Shown here: positions 11,171 to 22,856 of the stretch, one piece after another | Layout of the letters: each line of letters opens with the position of its first letter | Numbering within the stretch: position 1 is the stretch's first letter | NCBI GenBank assembly: GCA_036346375.1 | Contig: CM070512.1 | Span: forward strand, 41,524,466 to 41,588,465 | Direction: 5' to 3' | Origin: Guadua angustifolia | Lineage: Eukaryota; Streptophyta; Magnoliopsida; Poales; Poaceae | Length of the DNA: 64,000 bases | Notes under the pieces: generated by a model | The model's input: only the letters and a program-made list of their open reading frames with translations | Told to the model about the DNA's origin: nothing | Databases searched by the model: none | Program-made: the position numbers and the translations under genes

Positions 11171-12523
11171 CTACGCTCCGTAGCCTTGCGAGAGACCTTC
11201 ATACTTCGCTGCGTTGTTGGTCGCGGCGAAGTGCAATTGGACGACATACTGGAGTTGGTCCCCTTGAGGGGACACTAGCACAACACCAGCCCCCGAGCGC
11301 TCGAAAGCTCGGGACCTGTTGAAGTACATGGTCCAGCGACCATCTTCAGACCCATCGGTCTTGGCAGCGGGTGGCACTGGGTTTGTCCATTCCGCTACGA
11401 AGTCTGCTAGGATCTGGGACATGATAGCCGTGCGAGCCGAGAAGTGGATATCGAACTCGGTGAGCTCCATAGCCTACTTTGCTATCCGGCCGCCTGCGTC
11501 TTGATTTCTTAGGATCTCCCTAAGCGGAAAGTTGGTCGGGATGACGATCTTATGAGCTTGAAAGTAGTGGAACAGCTTCCTCGAAGCCCCGAGCAGCGAG
11601 TACAAAAGCTTATGGACCTCAGGGTACCGCTCCTTTGGTCCGTGCAAGACCTCGCTGACGTAGTATATTGGTCGCTGCGCCCCATCTCGCTTGACCGCCA
11701 ATACCGCGCTTACGGATTGGGGGGTTGCTGCAAGATACAGCAGAAGCGCCTCCCCCGACCTTGGCGTGGCCAAGACAGGCGGGCTGGATAGGTACCGCTT
11801 CAGCTCATTGAAGGAGCGGTTAGCTTCTTCCGTCCATGCAAAGCCCTCGTGCCTGCGGAGCGTCTTGAAAAAAGGCAGCCCGCGCTCGCCCGACCGGGAA
11901 ATGAAGCGACTCAGAGCCGCCATGTGCCCGGTCAAGGCCTGGACCTCCTTTACATAGCTCGGAGGCTGCATTCTTTCGATGGCTTCGATTTTTTCCAGGT
12001 TTGCTCCGATGCCTTGCGGCCCGATTAGATAGCCGAGCACTTTGCCCGCTTTCACCCCAAAGACACATTTTTCCGGATTAACCTTTATTCGGTGTCTTTT
12101 GAGATTACAAAATGTTTCCTCGAGGTCGGATACATGACCCGAGGCGAGCCTGCTTTTCACCACGATGTCATCTACATATACCTCTAGATTTTGGCTATCT
12201 GATCTGAGAAGGTCTTCTGCATTAGGCGCTGGAAGGTCGCCCTGGCATTCCGCAGACCGAAAGACATGGTCATGTAGCAGAACGTGCCGAACGGTGTGAT
12301 GAAGGAGGTCTTCTCTTCGTCTCCGGGGGATAAGCTGATCTGGTGATAGCCCGAATAGGCATCCAAAAAGCTCATCACCTAGGACTCTGCAGTCGCGTCG
12401 ACCAGCTGGTCTATGCGCGGCAGCGGAAAGTTGTCCTTCGGGCAGGCGGTGTTCAGGCCGGTGTGGTTGACACACATGCGCCACTTTCCACCCTTCTTGA
12501 TGATGACCAGGTTTGCCAGCCAC
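11171..12523 (-). pseudogene. Gypsy-1 reverse transcriptase and RNase H (broken)
   Basis: RT fingers/palm: MMSFLDAYSGYHQISL and TSFITPFGTFCYMTMSFGLR (12184-12378), then in another frame YVDDIVVKSR with the catalytic YVDD (about 12160), LTGHMAALSRFISRSGERG and the connection region to 11474. RNase H follows at 11171-11470, but its first catalytic motif reads MYFNRS where family members have MYFDGS, so the first Asp is lost. Frameshifts and stops interrupt the reading frame. The role in an intact element is copying genomic RNA into cDNA. Confidence 0.92.
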
Positions 12524-12975
12524 TCCGAATGCTCGACTTCTCGGACGAAGCCAGCTTTGAGGAGCTTGTCGGGTTCGTCTCGGATGATTGCTTACATCTC
12601 CGGGGAAAAACGCCTGAGCTTCTGACGCACGGGCTTTTTATCAGGCCGAACAGCTAGCCTGTGCTCAATTACTTCCCTTGGGACTCCGGGTATGTCGGAC
12701 GGTTCCCAGACGAACACGTTCGCGCTCCTCCGGAGGAAAGTAACGAGCTCGAGTTCCTATTTGGGATCTAAGGAAGATCCCAAATGCAAAACCTTGGTTG
12801 GGTCCGCGTCGCTTAGCGGGACCGCCTTGGTTCCTCCTCCGGGCTGGAGGGCAACTCTGGGCCGGGAGTGCACCGGCTCTTGGTCGGGGCCACGCTGAGG
12901 CAGTTGCCCGACCATTTCGAGAGACTTCTCATCACAATTCAAAGCCCCCTTATTGTCCCCTCTGATGGTGATAAC

Positions 12976-13235
12976 TCATTTCGGACTAGGGACCTTCAGG
13001 CACTGATAAGCGTGATGCGTGGCGGCCATGAACTTAGAGAGGGCTGGCCTACCGAGGATGGCATTGTAGGCTGACTTGAAGTCAACGACCTCGAATGTGA
13101 TCATCTCAGTTCGGAAGTTGCCGAGGCTCCCGAATGTAACGGGCAAGACAATCTGGCCAAGAGGCGTGATCAAGGTGCCTGGAATGATCCCGAAGAACGA
13201 GATGGCTATGCTTTTTATCTTGGACCGAGGAACTT
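12976..13235 (-). pseudogene. Gypsy-1 protease region, C-terminal half
   Basis: Reads PRSKIKSIAISFFGIIPGTL, later VVDFKSAYNAILGRPALS. This is the downstream half of the aspartic-protease region. Its upstream half (VDGGSSLDLISA) is displaced to about 17.0-17.2 kb by a 3.8-kb insertion. Positions 13231-13235 are one copy of the AACTT target duplication. Confidence 0.88.
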
Positions 13236-16200
13236 TGTAACATCCCAAAATTTACTTTAATTGTATTTACGTTATTTCGAATTATTTAGGAATATCTGAA
13301 ATTTATTTGGAATTTTTGAAATTAATTTGAATCTAAGCTTTATCGAATTAATCGTATAAAATAACGATCATGCATTTCGCGTGCGCATAAATTTCAAATT
13401 TAGTTTTAAATAATAACATTTGAAAAATAGGGATGTTTCTTTCAAATACCCTCAAAAACTTGTTTATAGATTTAGTTTGTCGATTTTATAAATAATCATA
13501 CAAGTGTCTGATTCACTAAAAGAATTTATGCGAAAAATCACGAAACCAACTTCGTTAAATTCCAAATATTCCCTAGTATTTTAGAGAATTTTTCCAAGAT
13601 TTTTGGGACCATTCTACTATTTTACCCTGAACATCTTTTCCTCTCAACACTATTCAAATTCTATATAAAAAAAAGAACGCACGTGGCTGCACTGTAGATC
13701 GTCTTTTTCACTCAATGCATGTCCAGAGCAAACCGTTCCTCTCCCTTCCGCCATTAACACATTTTGGAGCTCCTTAATCACGGTAGTTTCCACGTCCGTT
13801 TCATCTCAATTAAAGCGCCATTCACTCCACACGCACATGAATTCCTCCACCTGCTTCAAGTCTTTCCTTCATTCGTTCCAACCGTTCGCATGCAAGGGAA
13901 GGAATAATTACTCCATGTGCATGACGTTTCCTTTTCTAGCCGCTTCCTCCATGCATGACTCAAGACTACGACGTTTCCTATTACTAGCATTTTCATTTTC
14001 CAGCCGGTTCATTCCTTGCGATTCATTTCCGAGCTGTTTCTTCTGCCTTTCCTTTATTTCCTTTGATTTCTAGTCGATCACGTTCCTCCTTGCCGTCTCC
14101 TTGTGTTTTCTCTGATCTCATTTTTTCTCTGTGTGAGCAGCGTCCTTCATCTCCTTCACATACTTGTTCGGTAGGAACACGCGAAGTCACATTTCTTGTT
14201 GCCGTGGTATCGCCATTGCCGCCGCCGGTGCAATCTTGACCTCGCCTTCTCTGCTGCTTCTTTGTCCGATCGGATCAAGGCTACCTCCCGCCAACGCGGG
14301 CATCATCCGGCCACGCCTTTTCTGCAGCCGACGATTTTCTGCTTACTGCGCCGGACGGTATTTTATTTTCCTCTTTCCTCTCTGCGTTCTAGCTCTCTTG
14401 ATCGGATGATCTCACTATATGTATTTACGTATGTATAGGCTGTTAGCGTATATATGTTAGCAAGGATATATATATTGAGCGCTATAAGTATATACCTTAA
14501 TGCAGCGAAGACTTGTATATGTTTATATATTAGGTCATGCAGTATATGTATATAAATTAAGATGTACACATGCATGTATTTATATTAGTAGTAGCATGTA
14601 CATATATATATACACTGGTTATATTTGGTTAGACCACATGTGTATATATTCGGCCGATTCGCTAGTACAATTTTCCATATGAATGTACACATATATCACT
14701 ATGTACACATATATATCGGCCGTGATGTTTGCTTCCGGTTCCTGCTATCATCGGGCAATTATAACCATGTCTAGAACCGTCGCCGCCGCCGCCGGACACT
14801 TCCGTCGGTGAGCTCGCCGAAGACGGCGAGGGAGGTGGAGGCGGACTACTAGTCTCGGTCGAAGACAACTGGATTCAGAAGCGAGTCGCGGATGAACGGA
14901 AAACCAGTCTGGTAGCTAAAACAAATCACTCGGTTGAAGAATACTCATATACGAGATGTACAGTACCATGCATTGGATGACTAGATAAATTTTGTACGTA
15001 AATTTGTAACTAAATTGTGGATTTTGTCTTTTTCGCTACAAATTCGTTATAAGTCCAAATCGCATGCAACAAATTTTGTAAATTAGTAAATATTAATACC
15101 TAGCAACAGTAATTTTTATAAAATTTTATGAATGAATTTATACTGTTAAAATATTCAAGGAATGTCCAAAATTATGAATTTTTTAGCTCTTAAACTATAC
15201 GTTCAAAAATGTTGAAATAAATTTTATAAATCTTAGAAAATGCTAAACTAATTATCTGGAAGTTTTCATGAAGTTATGAATTAGTTTGATTTGTTGTATT
15301 TTTTCGAATGTGTGTTTGTACGTTGTTTTACATGTTTATTTGGCTCTTTATGCATTGCGCGTGAGCGTTGAGTTGCGTGAGGACGCGGATTTCGAGGATC
15401 AAGTTCCAGACCAAGACTCGCTGCTTTTCGAAGGCAAGTTATGCTTTGACCATTTTGATCCTAAATTTTGAAATGTATTTTGTTTTCAAACTATGCATGC
15501 TAATTCAACTAAAAATGGACTTTAATATTTTGGGTGAATTAGCTAAATAACCTAATTGTTATTTCCACTTTGTTAATAATATTTGTATGCCATGATTCCT
15601 TTGATAACTTAAGAGGTTAATACGAGTTGGTTGATAATATTGTGCCAACACAGGAGGCTAGACCGTGAATAGTTGCTTAGCCATGCATGTACGTGAACCA
15701 TTCTATTTGGATTACAAAATCAACACTGACTAAAGAATAGTGAATGCTTTTTAATGAAATGTGGAATGATGTTGGTATTAACCTTGGAATGTAGAGACCT
15801 GTGTGGTTCTACATGAAACATGAATATGAGCATGTGTTGCCTTTATTAACAACATGGGGTGGAATTGATTTAGGCTGGGGCAAGTGGACCGAGGCTTCGT
15901 GCAGTGGGCTGTGTGGCAAATGGGGGTGGGTTGAGTGTGGTGAGGGCTGTGTGCCAAATTGAGAGAAGGATGTCTTGCCTTGGTCAGTTAAGGACCTTAC
16001 CTTGCAAGCCTTTGACTTGAGTCTCTCGTACAACCACATGTCTGAATGGGAAGACCTAGTTTAGTAGGATTACGATGTCTTACCTTTGATACCTCGAGAT
16101 GGCGATTACATGGGGAATAGCAGATGAGGGAGCGTGCTGATGCTTGACTTGGTACCCTATCCAGCGGTGTTAAATCTGTCCTATACTTGGCTCGAGTGAG

Positions 16201-17031
16201 GGAAGTGATAGTGAAGGCAACACGGAGAGGTTCTTGGGTTAAGATAGAAGTTTACAAAAGCTCATTACGGTTAATCGCCTTTGTGGTGTCTTGTTGTATC
16301 TTGTGGGTAAAGTGTACAACCTCTGCAGAGTGTTAAAAGCTGTTGAATAGTCGAGTCCACGATCTTGGACAATGCTCGGGAATTACAGTCAAGGGGTAGT
16401 GTTCTAAAAACAAAATGGGATGGGTAGTTGTGTGCCAAAGTTGTTGAGATATGATGAATAGGGACTGTGTGTCCAAAATATTGTGAAAAACAATTTGAGA
16501 CATATATTAATTATATGGTTTTGATGCTTTCAATCTAAATAAATACCATTTTAAAGTGTTGACGCAAAAGCAAAATAACCAGTATAGCCAATCCTTTGTA
16601 TCAAGCCATACATGTAGTATTAGAAAGTGCATCTGTGCATAACTTGTTGAGTACGGTGTGTACTCACCCTTGCGGACAAACTTACCAGAAGAAGAGACTA
16701 CGCCGGCCTACGAAGAGGAGTATGTCGAGGAGCCGGGGAACTAGTGGCAAGCCTTCGTCGGAGCGACTGTGGAGGAGATGGACATCACGAGTTTTATAAT
16801 TTCGCTATTGAACAATGTTTACTCTGATTATTGTAAGCCCTGCGTGGAAGATTATTGTAACGGACCATAAGCTCGTACAACTCGTTTATATATACATGTT
16901 TGAAATATTTATCTGTTATTCCGCTGTGTATGATGTGGTATTCAACCCTGTTAAGACTGTGTGCGCTAGCGTGATCCTGGACTAGTGTGGTATACACAGG
17001 GTGTCCGGATTTGCAAATTCGGGGCACGACA
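13236..17031. mobile_element. 3.8-kb solo LTR inserted in gypsy-1 protease
   Basis: Begins TGTAACATCCC and ends GGGGCACGACA (TG...CA with TGT/ACA inverted ends), and is flanked by perfect 5-bp duplications AACTT at 13231-13235 and 17032-17036. It has no recognisable coding domain and no second internal LTR start, so I read it as a solo LTR of a long-LTR gypsy family, left by LTR-LTR recombination. TGTAACAYCCC starts are common in long-LTR chromovirus-type elements; that family assignment is inference. The length is 3796 bp. A CT-rich stretch (13680-14410) and a TATA-rich stretch (14410-14720) occur inside. Confidence 0.85.
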
Positions 17032-17535
17032 AACTTGCATCTCGTCCAGGACCGTAGCGGATATGAGATCCAAGGAGCTCCCGCCATCGACAAGAACCCG
17101 CCCCACTTTAGCATTGTTGATGGTCAGGCTCACGACCAACGAGAGCTTCTGAGGCTTGGTCATTCCAAGGGGGCAATCATCCTTGGAGAAAGTACTCGGT
17201 AGCTCGGACCACCTGAGCTGCTGCACGGGGGGTTTGCCCTGGGCGATGTGGTGCACCTCCCGTGTTGCCTCCTTCAGGTCCCTGTGGGACTTGTACGCCG
17301 AGGAGCCCCCGAATATGATAGCTATGTGGTTACGGGGCTCTTGGTACTCCATGTCATCGTTCTTGTCCGCGGGACCCTTGCCCTTGCCGCTCTCCCCTTT
17401 TCCCGGGAGAGTTGGCAGGACCTTGGCCGTTGTAGAACTTCTCCAGGCGGAACGCCCAGGTTCGGCAATTGCGAAGGACTTGCGTGAAGCGGACGTTGCG
17501 AACCCCGAACTTGAAGGCACGGACGACCGCCTCAT
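17032..17535 (-). pseudogene. Gypsy-1 protease region, N-terminal half
   Basis: Contains KPQKLSLVVSLTINNAKVGR followed by VLVDGGSSLDLISATVLDEM. The catalytic site is DGGSS (D-S/T-G replaced by D-G-G, as in this gypsy lineage). It is interrupted at codon MQV by the solo LTR and continues at 13235 downward. The upstream part (about 17300-17450, KGPADKNDDMEYQEPRNHIA then IIFGGSSAY) is the gag-protease linker. Confidence 0.88.
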
Positions 17536-18342
17536 CCGAGATGCTCGGAATGGAGTTTCTCACCTTGATGAACCTTTGGACGATGTGCCGCAAAGATTCT
17601 TTTTCGGTCTGGATCAACCGCTCGAGGTCGCACTCCTTGCCCGGGCGAATGTAGCAACTCTGGAAATTCGCCCGGAGCGCCTTGCAGAGCTGCCTCCATG
17701 AGCGGATTGACCCTTCCTTCTGATTGAAGAGCCACATCCTAGTGGAATCGTCAAGTACTATGGGGAGGTAGTTGGCCATGACCCCCTCATCCCCCCAACC
17801 GCCGGAATGGCAGTGGAGTAGATCGAAAGGAACTTGTCCGGATTCTGAGTTCCGTTGAACCGCTCGATGTGGCCGGACTTGAATTTGCTCGGCCACGAGA
17901 CATCGCGGAGGGACGCCGAAAAGGTCTGGCACCCAAACGCCGGGCCGTCATGGCGAACCCTCCGAGCGCGACGACCATGACGGCTAGCGTCACGATGGTC
18001 CCTTATGCACGGGGTGAGACGAGAGAATACGTCTCCATACCGGCGCGATGAAGGCAGCCCCGAGGTAGAACACTCAGTAAGCTCGTAAACGGATGGAGCG
18101 TGCCCTCGAACCTGCGAGGCCGTCCGGGAATCGCTCCGAACGTCTGCACGGCACCGTTCTTGCATCCCGCGGCCCTCCCAAGCAGGACTTCGGGAGACGC
18201 TGCGATGGGAGCGAATAGGGGAATAGCGCTTATGGTCTTGAGAAACACTCCGTGACGTCTCTCCGCTAGGGGACCCTGGAAGCCCCATGTCGGCGGCGAG
18301 CTTTTCTAGATTTTCAGCCACGACCGCCCCCATGGCCTCCAT
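17354..18342 (-). pseudogene. Gypsy-1 gag (frameshifted)
   Basis: Retrotransposon gag-like region, which forms the particle in an intact element. One frame (17758-18342) gives FKSGHIERFNGTQNPDKFLS. A frameshift near 17796 moves to the next frame, which reads VMANYLPIVLDDSTRMWLFN and SIRSWRQLCKALRANFQSCY (17354-17800). These match the W-L and F-x-x-x-Y core of the Retrotrans_gag family. It lies directly downstream of the 5' LTR and primer binding site on the element strand. Confidence 0.85.
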
Positions 18343-18978
18343 GTTCGCCTGAACGGAGAAATTTCAGAAATTGCGCACGACCGTCGCTCTGGCTCGCAGC
18401 CGCTCGGCGCTCTGGGGGGCGGCGGGCGGCGACCTTGGCCGACGGTCGTGCACATGCTTCGGGGAGCGATGCTCGCTAGGATCTTCGCGAGCCGGGTCCC
18501 CAGTCCTAGCGTCCGCCTTTCCGGATGGTCGCCAGGGTCTTGTCTAGGGACAACTCTGGACGAATCTCGACCGCATCGTGCTGATAACGACGAGCGGTCT
18601 CCGTAGACTCGACCTCGCGAATTTCTTCTCTTCCCGCCATATTGTCGCTGCGGGAGCACTGGGACCGTGAGGGCGACATCATGGTATCCCCACGCGACGC
18701 GGTCTCACGGCTGCACTCGGGACGGTCAGGAACGCCCAGACCGTCGCGGATATCACCAGGCTCCTCCTCACTAGTGAGGGTATCATGCTGCGAGCGGAGG
18801 AAACGCTCTCACGCTACAGCTGCCAGGGAAATACACCCGGATTCGGTGTGGCCTTCTGGATCAGCCACACCAACCACGCCTTCGCTGGCGTAGTACTCGT
18901 CGTCGAAGACGCAGAGGTCTTGATGATCTTGAGAATTTGGCATCCTCAGGGATTCTCCGCGGAAGGACTCAGTCGATC

Positions 18979-18996
18979 CCCACGGACGGCGCCAGC
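18979..18996 (-). other. Gypsy-1 primer binding site
   Basis: Directly after the 5' LTR on the element strand the sequence reads CTGGCGCCGTCCGTGGGG, the usual position and TGGCGCC-type form of a tRNA primer binding site in grass gypsy elements. The tRNA was not determined. Confidence 0.75.
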
Positions 18997-19752
18997 TGTC
19001 GACGATTCGGGAACTGGTCCCCCGCCGAGCTTACTTGTTGAATGAGGGATCAACCTAGGGCCCCTTTTCCGTGGAAGGTATAGCATCCGAAGGCCTGTCG
19101 AGCTAGGATCGAGATGGTCAGGACAACACAACAGACAGGAGGATTTTATCCTGGTTCGGGCCTCTCGCTCGGGAGATAACAGCCCTACGTCCAGCAGCTT
19201 CACTAATTCCCAAAGGCGAGTTACAAGTACTTGCTCGGGGGCACCGGGCCTCCCTTCTCTCTCTACTTCTTACAGGTGTGTTCTTCCTCTTGATTTTCCA
19301 AAGAAAAAGTCCCAACCCCAACATTACACGTGATGGGGTATTTATAGACGATCACAGCTTTACATCATTTATTACGGAGTGACGTGCCACTACTGCTCCC
19401 AGACGTGGGTGAAACTATTCCTTGCTTTTCGCCATACCGCAACATGGACATAGTGGGCTTAGATCGTGGCCGTACGGTCCTTCAAGCCGCCGAGTGATTA
19501 ATGCCACGTCGCCTTCGTGGACCGTGCCCGGCTTTTCGGTTATGCCCGAGGTCCCTTCCTCGAGCTTGGTCGTTGATCGCATTCCCCAGAGCAAGCATGC
19601 TCGGGGGCAAGCTTAGCTGAAGACGGGATAGGCCTGCAGGTCGGTCTATCCGAGGATCTTCCTTGGGGACACCGTCCAAGGGTAAGCGTGGTCGGCAGCT
19701 GACCAGCCGCCGGGGTACGATGGTCGCTATAGGGAATACCCAATCCCCGACA
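18997..19752 (-). repeat. Gypsy-1 5' LTR (756 bp)
   Basis: Bounded on the plus strand by TGTCGACGATTC and AATCCCCGACA, i.e. perfect TGTCG/CGACA ends. Positions 19143-19752 are matched by the truncated 3' LTR at 3742-4352 with few differences. The 3-bp TSD-side flank at 19753 (ATATG) cannot be compared, because the other side is lost. Confidence 0.93.
19337..19347 (-). promoter_or_regulatory. TATA box of gypsy-1 5' LTR
   Basis: CTATAAATACC on the element strand, in the middle of the LTR as expected for the U3/R boundary. The truncated 3' LTR has the same motif. Confidence 0.6.
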
Positions 19753-20239
19753 ATATGGGAAGAGAAGTATCCGATCCGTACCCGCATATCCGAGATATCC
19801 GAAAAATATCAGTGTAAATTAGTGAAATAGATATCCGATAATAGAGCCAATAAACATAAACATTATACATCATGTAAGTTCATATGTTGATTGAAATTAT
19901 ACTTGGCTGCATATTATTCTTATGCAGGGAAGACACCTATTATTGAATTTGAAACACTTATATGTCTTGAAGGTTCTAGTAAAGTTTTGTGTATGGTTGA
20001 TCGATCCTAATATGCATGACATATATGGCTTCTGCTTTCACGCATTATCCGATTAACTATTCGTGACCGAGACTTACAATACCGAATGATCTGTATTCGC
20101 TCCATATTCGCGACCGAAGTAATCCGTATTCATATTCGAATCCGGCATTGTCCGTATCCGATTCTATATCCGAGAAAAAATTTAGAATAGTATACGGAAT
20201 GAGTGAAATCCGTCCGTATCCGATCCATTTGCATCCCTA
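19753..20239. mobile_element. Right part of a hAT-like MITE cut by gypsy-1
   Basis: Rich in ATCCG/CGGAT and TATCCGA motifs in both orientations. It ends GATCCATTTGCATCCCTA, whose reverse TAGGGATGCAAATGGATC is a hAT-type terminal repeat. Its left half is not seen, because gypsy-1 begins at 19752 and the far side of gypsy-1 is truncated. Confidence 0.6.
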
Positions 20240-20245
20240 GCTCAA

Positions 20246-20470
20246 AGCCATTTACTCCTCCTACCTTTCTAGTTTCTTGTGCTTCTTACAAATGTGCAGT
20301 TTTCTTGACTAAATCCTTATCAACAATAATCGTTTCCACATCTGGGACGCCTCTCTGTATCTCTTCTTGCAATTGTACGCGCTTCCCTATACTCTGCCTA
20401 ATGCAAGAGCTTTCTCAACAGGCGACATCATCTAATGCTTCGGCAGTAGTCGTCACAAACCACGGTCTAT
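20246..20470. repeat. Unknown repeat, paralogous to 31546-31760
   Basis: Shares several blocks with 31546-31760, e.g. TTCTCAACAGGCGACAT and TAATGCTTCGGC, and TTGTGCTTCTTAC. A further shared block lies at 21755-21830 and 31822-31880 (GCCCACRGAAC...). The intervening distance is about 1.3 kb longer in this copy. The minus strand has a gene-like frame (AEALDDVAC, then a stop, then VPDVETIIVDKDLVKKT), but I do not recognise the protein. Confidence 0.55.
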
Positions 20471-20734
20471 CGCTCAAAAATCTTGATTTTTGGCTGTACC
20501 GTTTCAGCTCGAGAAGTAAAACCATTCGTTTTACCGGTAGAATTCAAATTCAAATTCAAAATATTTGAAAATCTTGAAACAATTTATCCAAAATTTCCCT
20601 AAAATTAGTATTAATTGCTTTATGACCTCTGGTGTGAATTTTTTTTTGATGAAAACAAGTTTGGAGACATTTTTGGGACAATTCAAAATTTAGAAAATAT
20701 GAAAAGCCAAAAAAAAGAAATTAGAATTATTTTT

Positions 20735-21090
20735 AGTAGCAATATTTGTTCAAGTATGTCAAGTAGCATTATTTACTTCAACATATTTTAGTAACAATAA
20801 TTGTTAAATTATATTTAGTAGCAATATTTATTCAAGTATGTCAAGTAGCAATATTTAGTAGTAATATTTACTTAAACATATTTTAGTATCAATATTTGTT
20901 CAATTATATTTAGTAGCAATATTTGTTCGAGTACGTCAAGTAGCAATATTTGTTGAAGCCTGTCAAGTATCAATATTTATTCAATTATGTCAAGCAGCAA
21001 TATTTGTTGAAGTATGTTTAGTAGTAATATTTGTTGAATTATATTTAGTAGCAATATTTGTTGAAGTATATTTAGTAGCAATAGACGACA
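20735..21090. repeat. Irregular AT-rich repeat array (TAGTAGCAATATTTG)
   Basis: At least ten degenerate copies of a unit resembling TTTAGTAGCAATATTTGTT, alternating with CAAGTATGTCAAGTAGCA. Spacing varies, so it is not a clean tandem array. No coding signal. Confidence 0.8.
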
Positions 21091-22339
21091 CCTAAAAATA
21101 GTACTAATTCAAGTAGTGATATTTTTATGCACAACAATTATCTTGCTATGATATGTTTTAATATATTAATTTTATCAAATATTAAAAAGCTTACTTCTTG
21201 TTGTATGCATACATGAACTACCAAAACTTTAGTATGAAAGTTGTACTTTGTACCACTAGTTATATTTTGTACTTATTTTGTGAATGGTAGTGAAATTATG
21301 AATAATACTGCTATGTGATTATATAAATGCTTATTTTTGCACTTGTTGTATTGATCGTAAGTAGTATTGAAATGAAGGATTATTTGTTGATATATTATTG
21401 CTAAATACCTAATTTACAACTTCTAATTGTCTAAAATATAACAAAGTCAATTTCAAATTTTTTTTCATATTTAGAAGAAATGATACCAGAATTTTTCATG
21501 TTTTTACATAATTTTTAATATATTTCCTATATTTTGGCATTCACTGGATTTTTACAAATTTTACAACATTTTTTTTCTATTTTCCCTTTTTGACAATTTC
21601 CCTCTTTTTTTTCAACAGGCTTTGGTTGGTTTTCTCTAGTCGGTTTGACCAGATCTTACAATGGTTTGAATTTCCATACTAATCAGTTTTTTTATGATTT
21701 TTGCTACCGTTGGGGTTTCTAATTTTAGTCGCTAAACGGCTTTGTTAACCCTGGTTATGCCCACAGAACCTGATAATGCCATCAAAGTCCTTTCCTCTTT
21801 CAGATTTCACGTCAACTATGGGTCTGATTTGAGTGCGGCTCGGCTCCGTGGATCCGTGGAGTCTCGTCCGTGAAGCGATGAGTACATTAAAATGTTTAGA
21901 TGGATCATTTGTTTATATTTTAGGCCAAAAATATAAAGTTAATTTACTATTTTAGCCTACAAGTTTCAGATCTCGGAGAAGCTGGAATCTAGAGCTCTAC
22001 CAAAGGGCCCTATGTATTGCTGATCCGGAAAAGATCGAGTCTGACCGTTGGCATGCGTGCCCGGCACTCGTCAGCGCCTGAACAAGATACTACTTGAGAG
22101 ACTGTATACGTTGCGTATCAGCCAAAGCGGCTTTGGTTGGAGACGCCGCCGCTGCACAGTTTGTTGGCCGTTTGATAAATCATACTCGTTTGAGTCATAA
22201 ATATCTTTTCTTTCGTCGGGAAAAAACCTTTCCGTAAAAAGTGTTAGTTTTGATATTGATATATTGTCTTCAAAATATAATTTTGACTAACAATTATTTT
22301 ATTTCAGTATATTTTAAAAACTAAAAAATATAATATTAT
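21091..22339. other. AT-rich intergenic sequence, no gene seen
   Basis: Long AT-rich stretch with homopolymer runs. No conserved protein motif on either strand. It shares a short block (21755-21830) with 31822-31880. The last five bases (22335-22339, ATTAT) are the gypsy-2 target duplication. Confidence 0.5.
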
Positions 22340-22806
22340 TGTGGAGTATACACACCATGGATACCTGCAAGATAGGCTTGCGAGGTCCAACTAAACAAAA
22401 TTGGGCCGGACCAACTGCAGGGAAACGGAAGCTACCAGGGTTGCGCTAGACGTGCGAAACAAGGAAACCCTGAAGATAGCAACTGATCTGGATTATGTAG
22501 GATATAATCGTAATATAAGCCGTTACCCAAATGGATATGTACGTAAGATAAGATTCCTACTCTGTATCCGATCAGGACTCTTTTAGGTAATCCGCACCTC
22601 TCTACTATATAAAGGGGGGTGCGGAGGATTGTTAGATAATCTCATCAGCAAATTAGCTAGCCACATATAATTCCAGAGCACAGGATTAGGGTATTATCTC
22701 CTTCACGAGAACCCGAACCTGTATAATTCTCGTGTCTTGTGCTACCATCGAGTTTGGATCTGACGCCTAACCCTGTTTTCATTATTGCCGACAACAAACG
22801 TCGACA
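22340..22806 (+). repeat. Gypsy-2 5' LTR (467 bp)
   Basis: Starts TGTGGAGTATACACACC and ends AACGTCGACA. Aligned end to end with 30706-31171. Confidence 0.95.
22603..22615 (+). promoter_or_regulatory. TATA box of gypsy-2 LTR
   Basis: CTATATAAAGGGG, a strong TATA element in the 5' LTR, conserved in the 3' LTR (about 30971). Confidence 0.65.
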
Positions 22807-22825
22807 GTTGGTGCGCCAGATAGGG
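22807..22825 (+). other. Gypsy-2 primer binding site
   Basis: GTTGGTGCGCCAGATAGGG follows the 5' LTR immediately, as expected for a tRNA primer binding site. The tRNA was not determined. Confidence 0.7.
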
Positions 22826-22856
22826 AGTGCGTTAAGATCAATCTCAGCAAGCTCGA

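Larger units (their letters stand above)
3742..19752 (-). mobile_element. Gypsy-1: Ty3/gypsy LTR retrotransposon with nested insertions
   Basis: Minus-strand Ty3/gypsy element: 5' LTR at 18997-19752, gag at about 17.4-18.3 kb, then protease, RT, RNase H and integrase down to 9.6 kb, a long non-pol 3' region with an opposite-strand gene, a polypurine tract next to 4353 (reading CTCGGGGGCTAGC on the minus strand), and a truncated 3' LTR at 3742-4352. Gene order PR-RT-RH-IN defines Ty3/gypsy. Every coding domain has stops or frameshifts, so it is non-autonomous now. It has been hit by a solo LTR (13236-17031), a hAT MITE (4917-5494) and a Mutator-like MITE (8648-8793). The right flank is another broken element (19753-20239). 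Confidence 0.93.
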
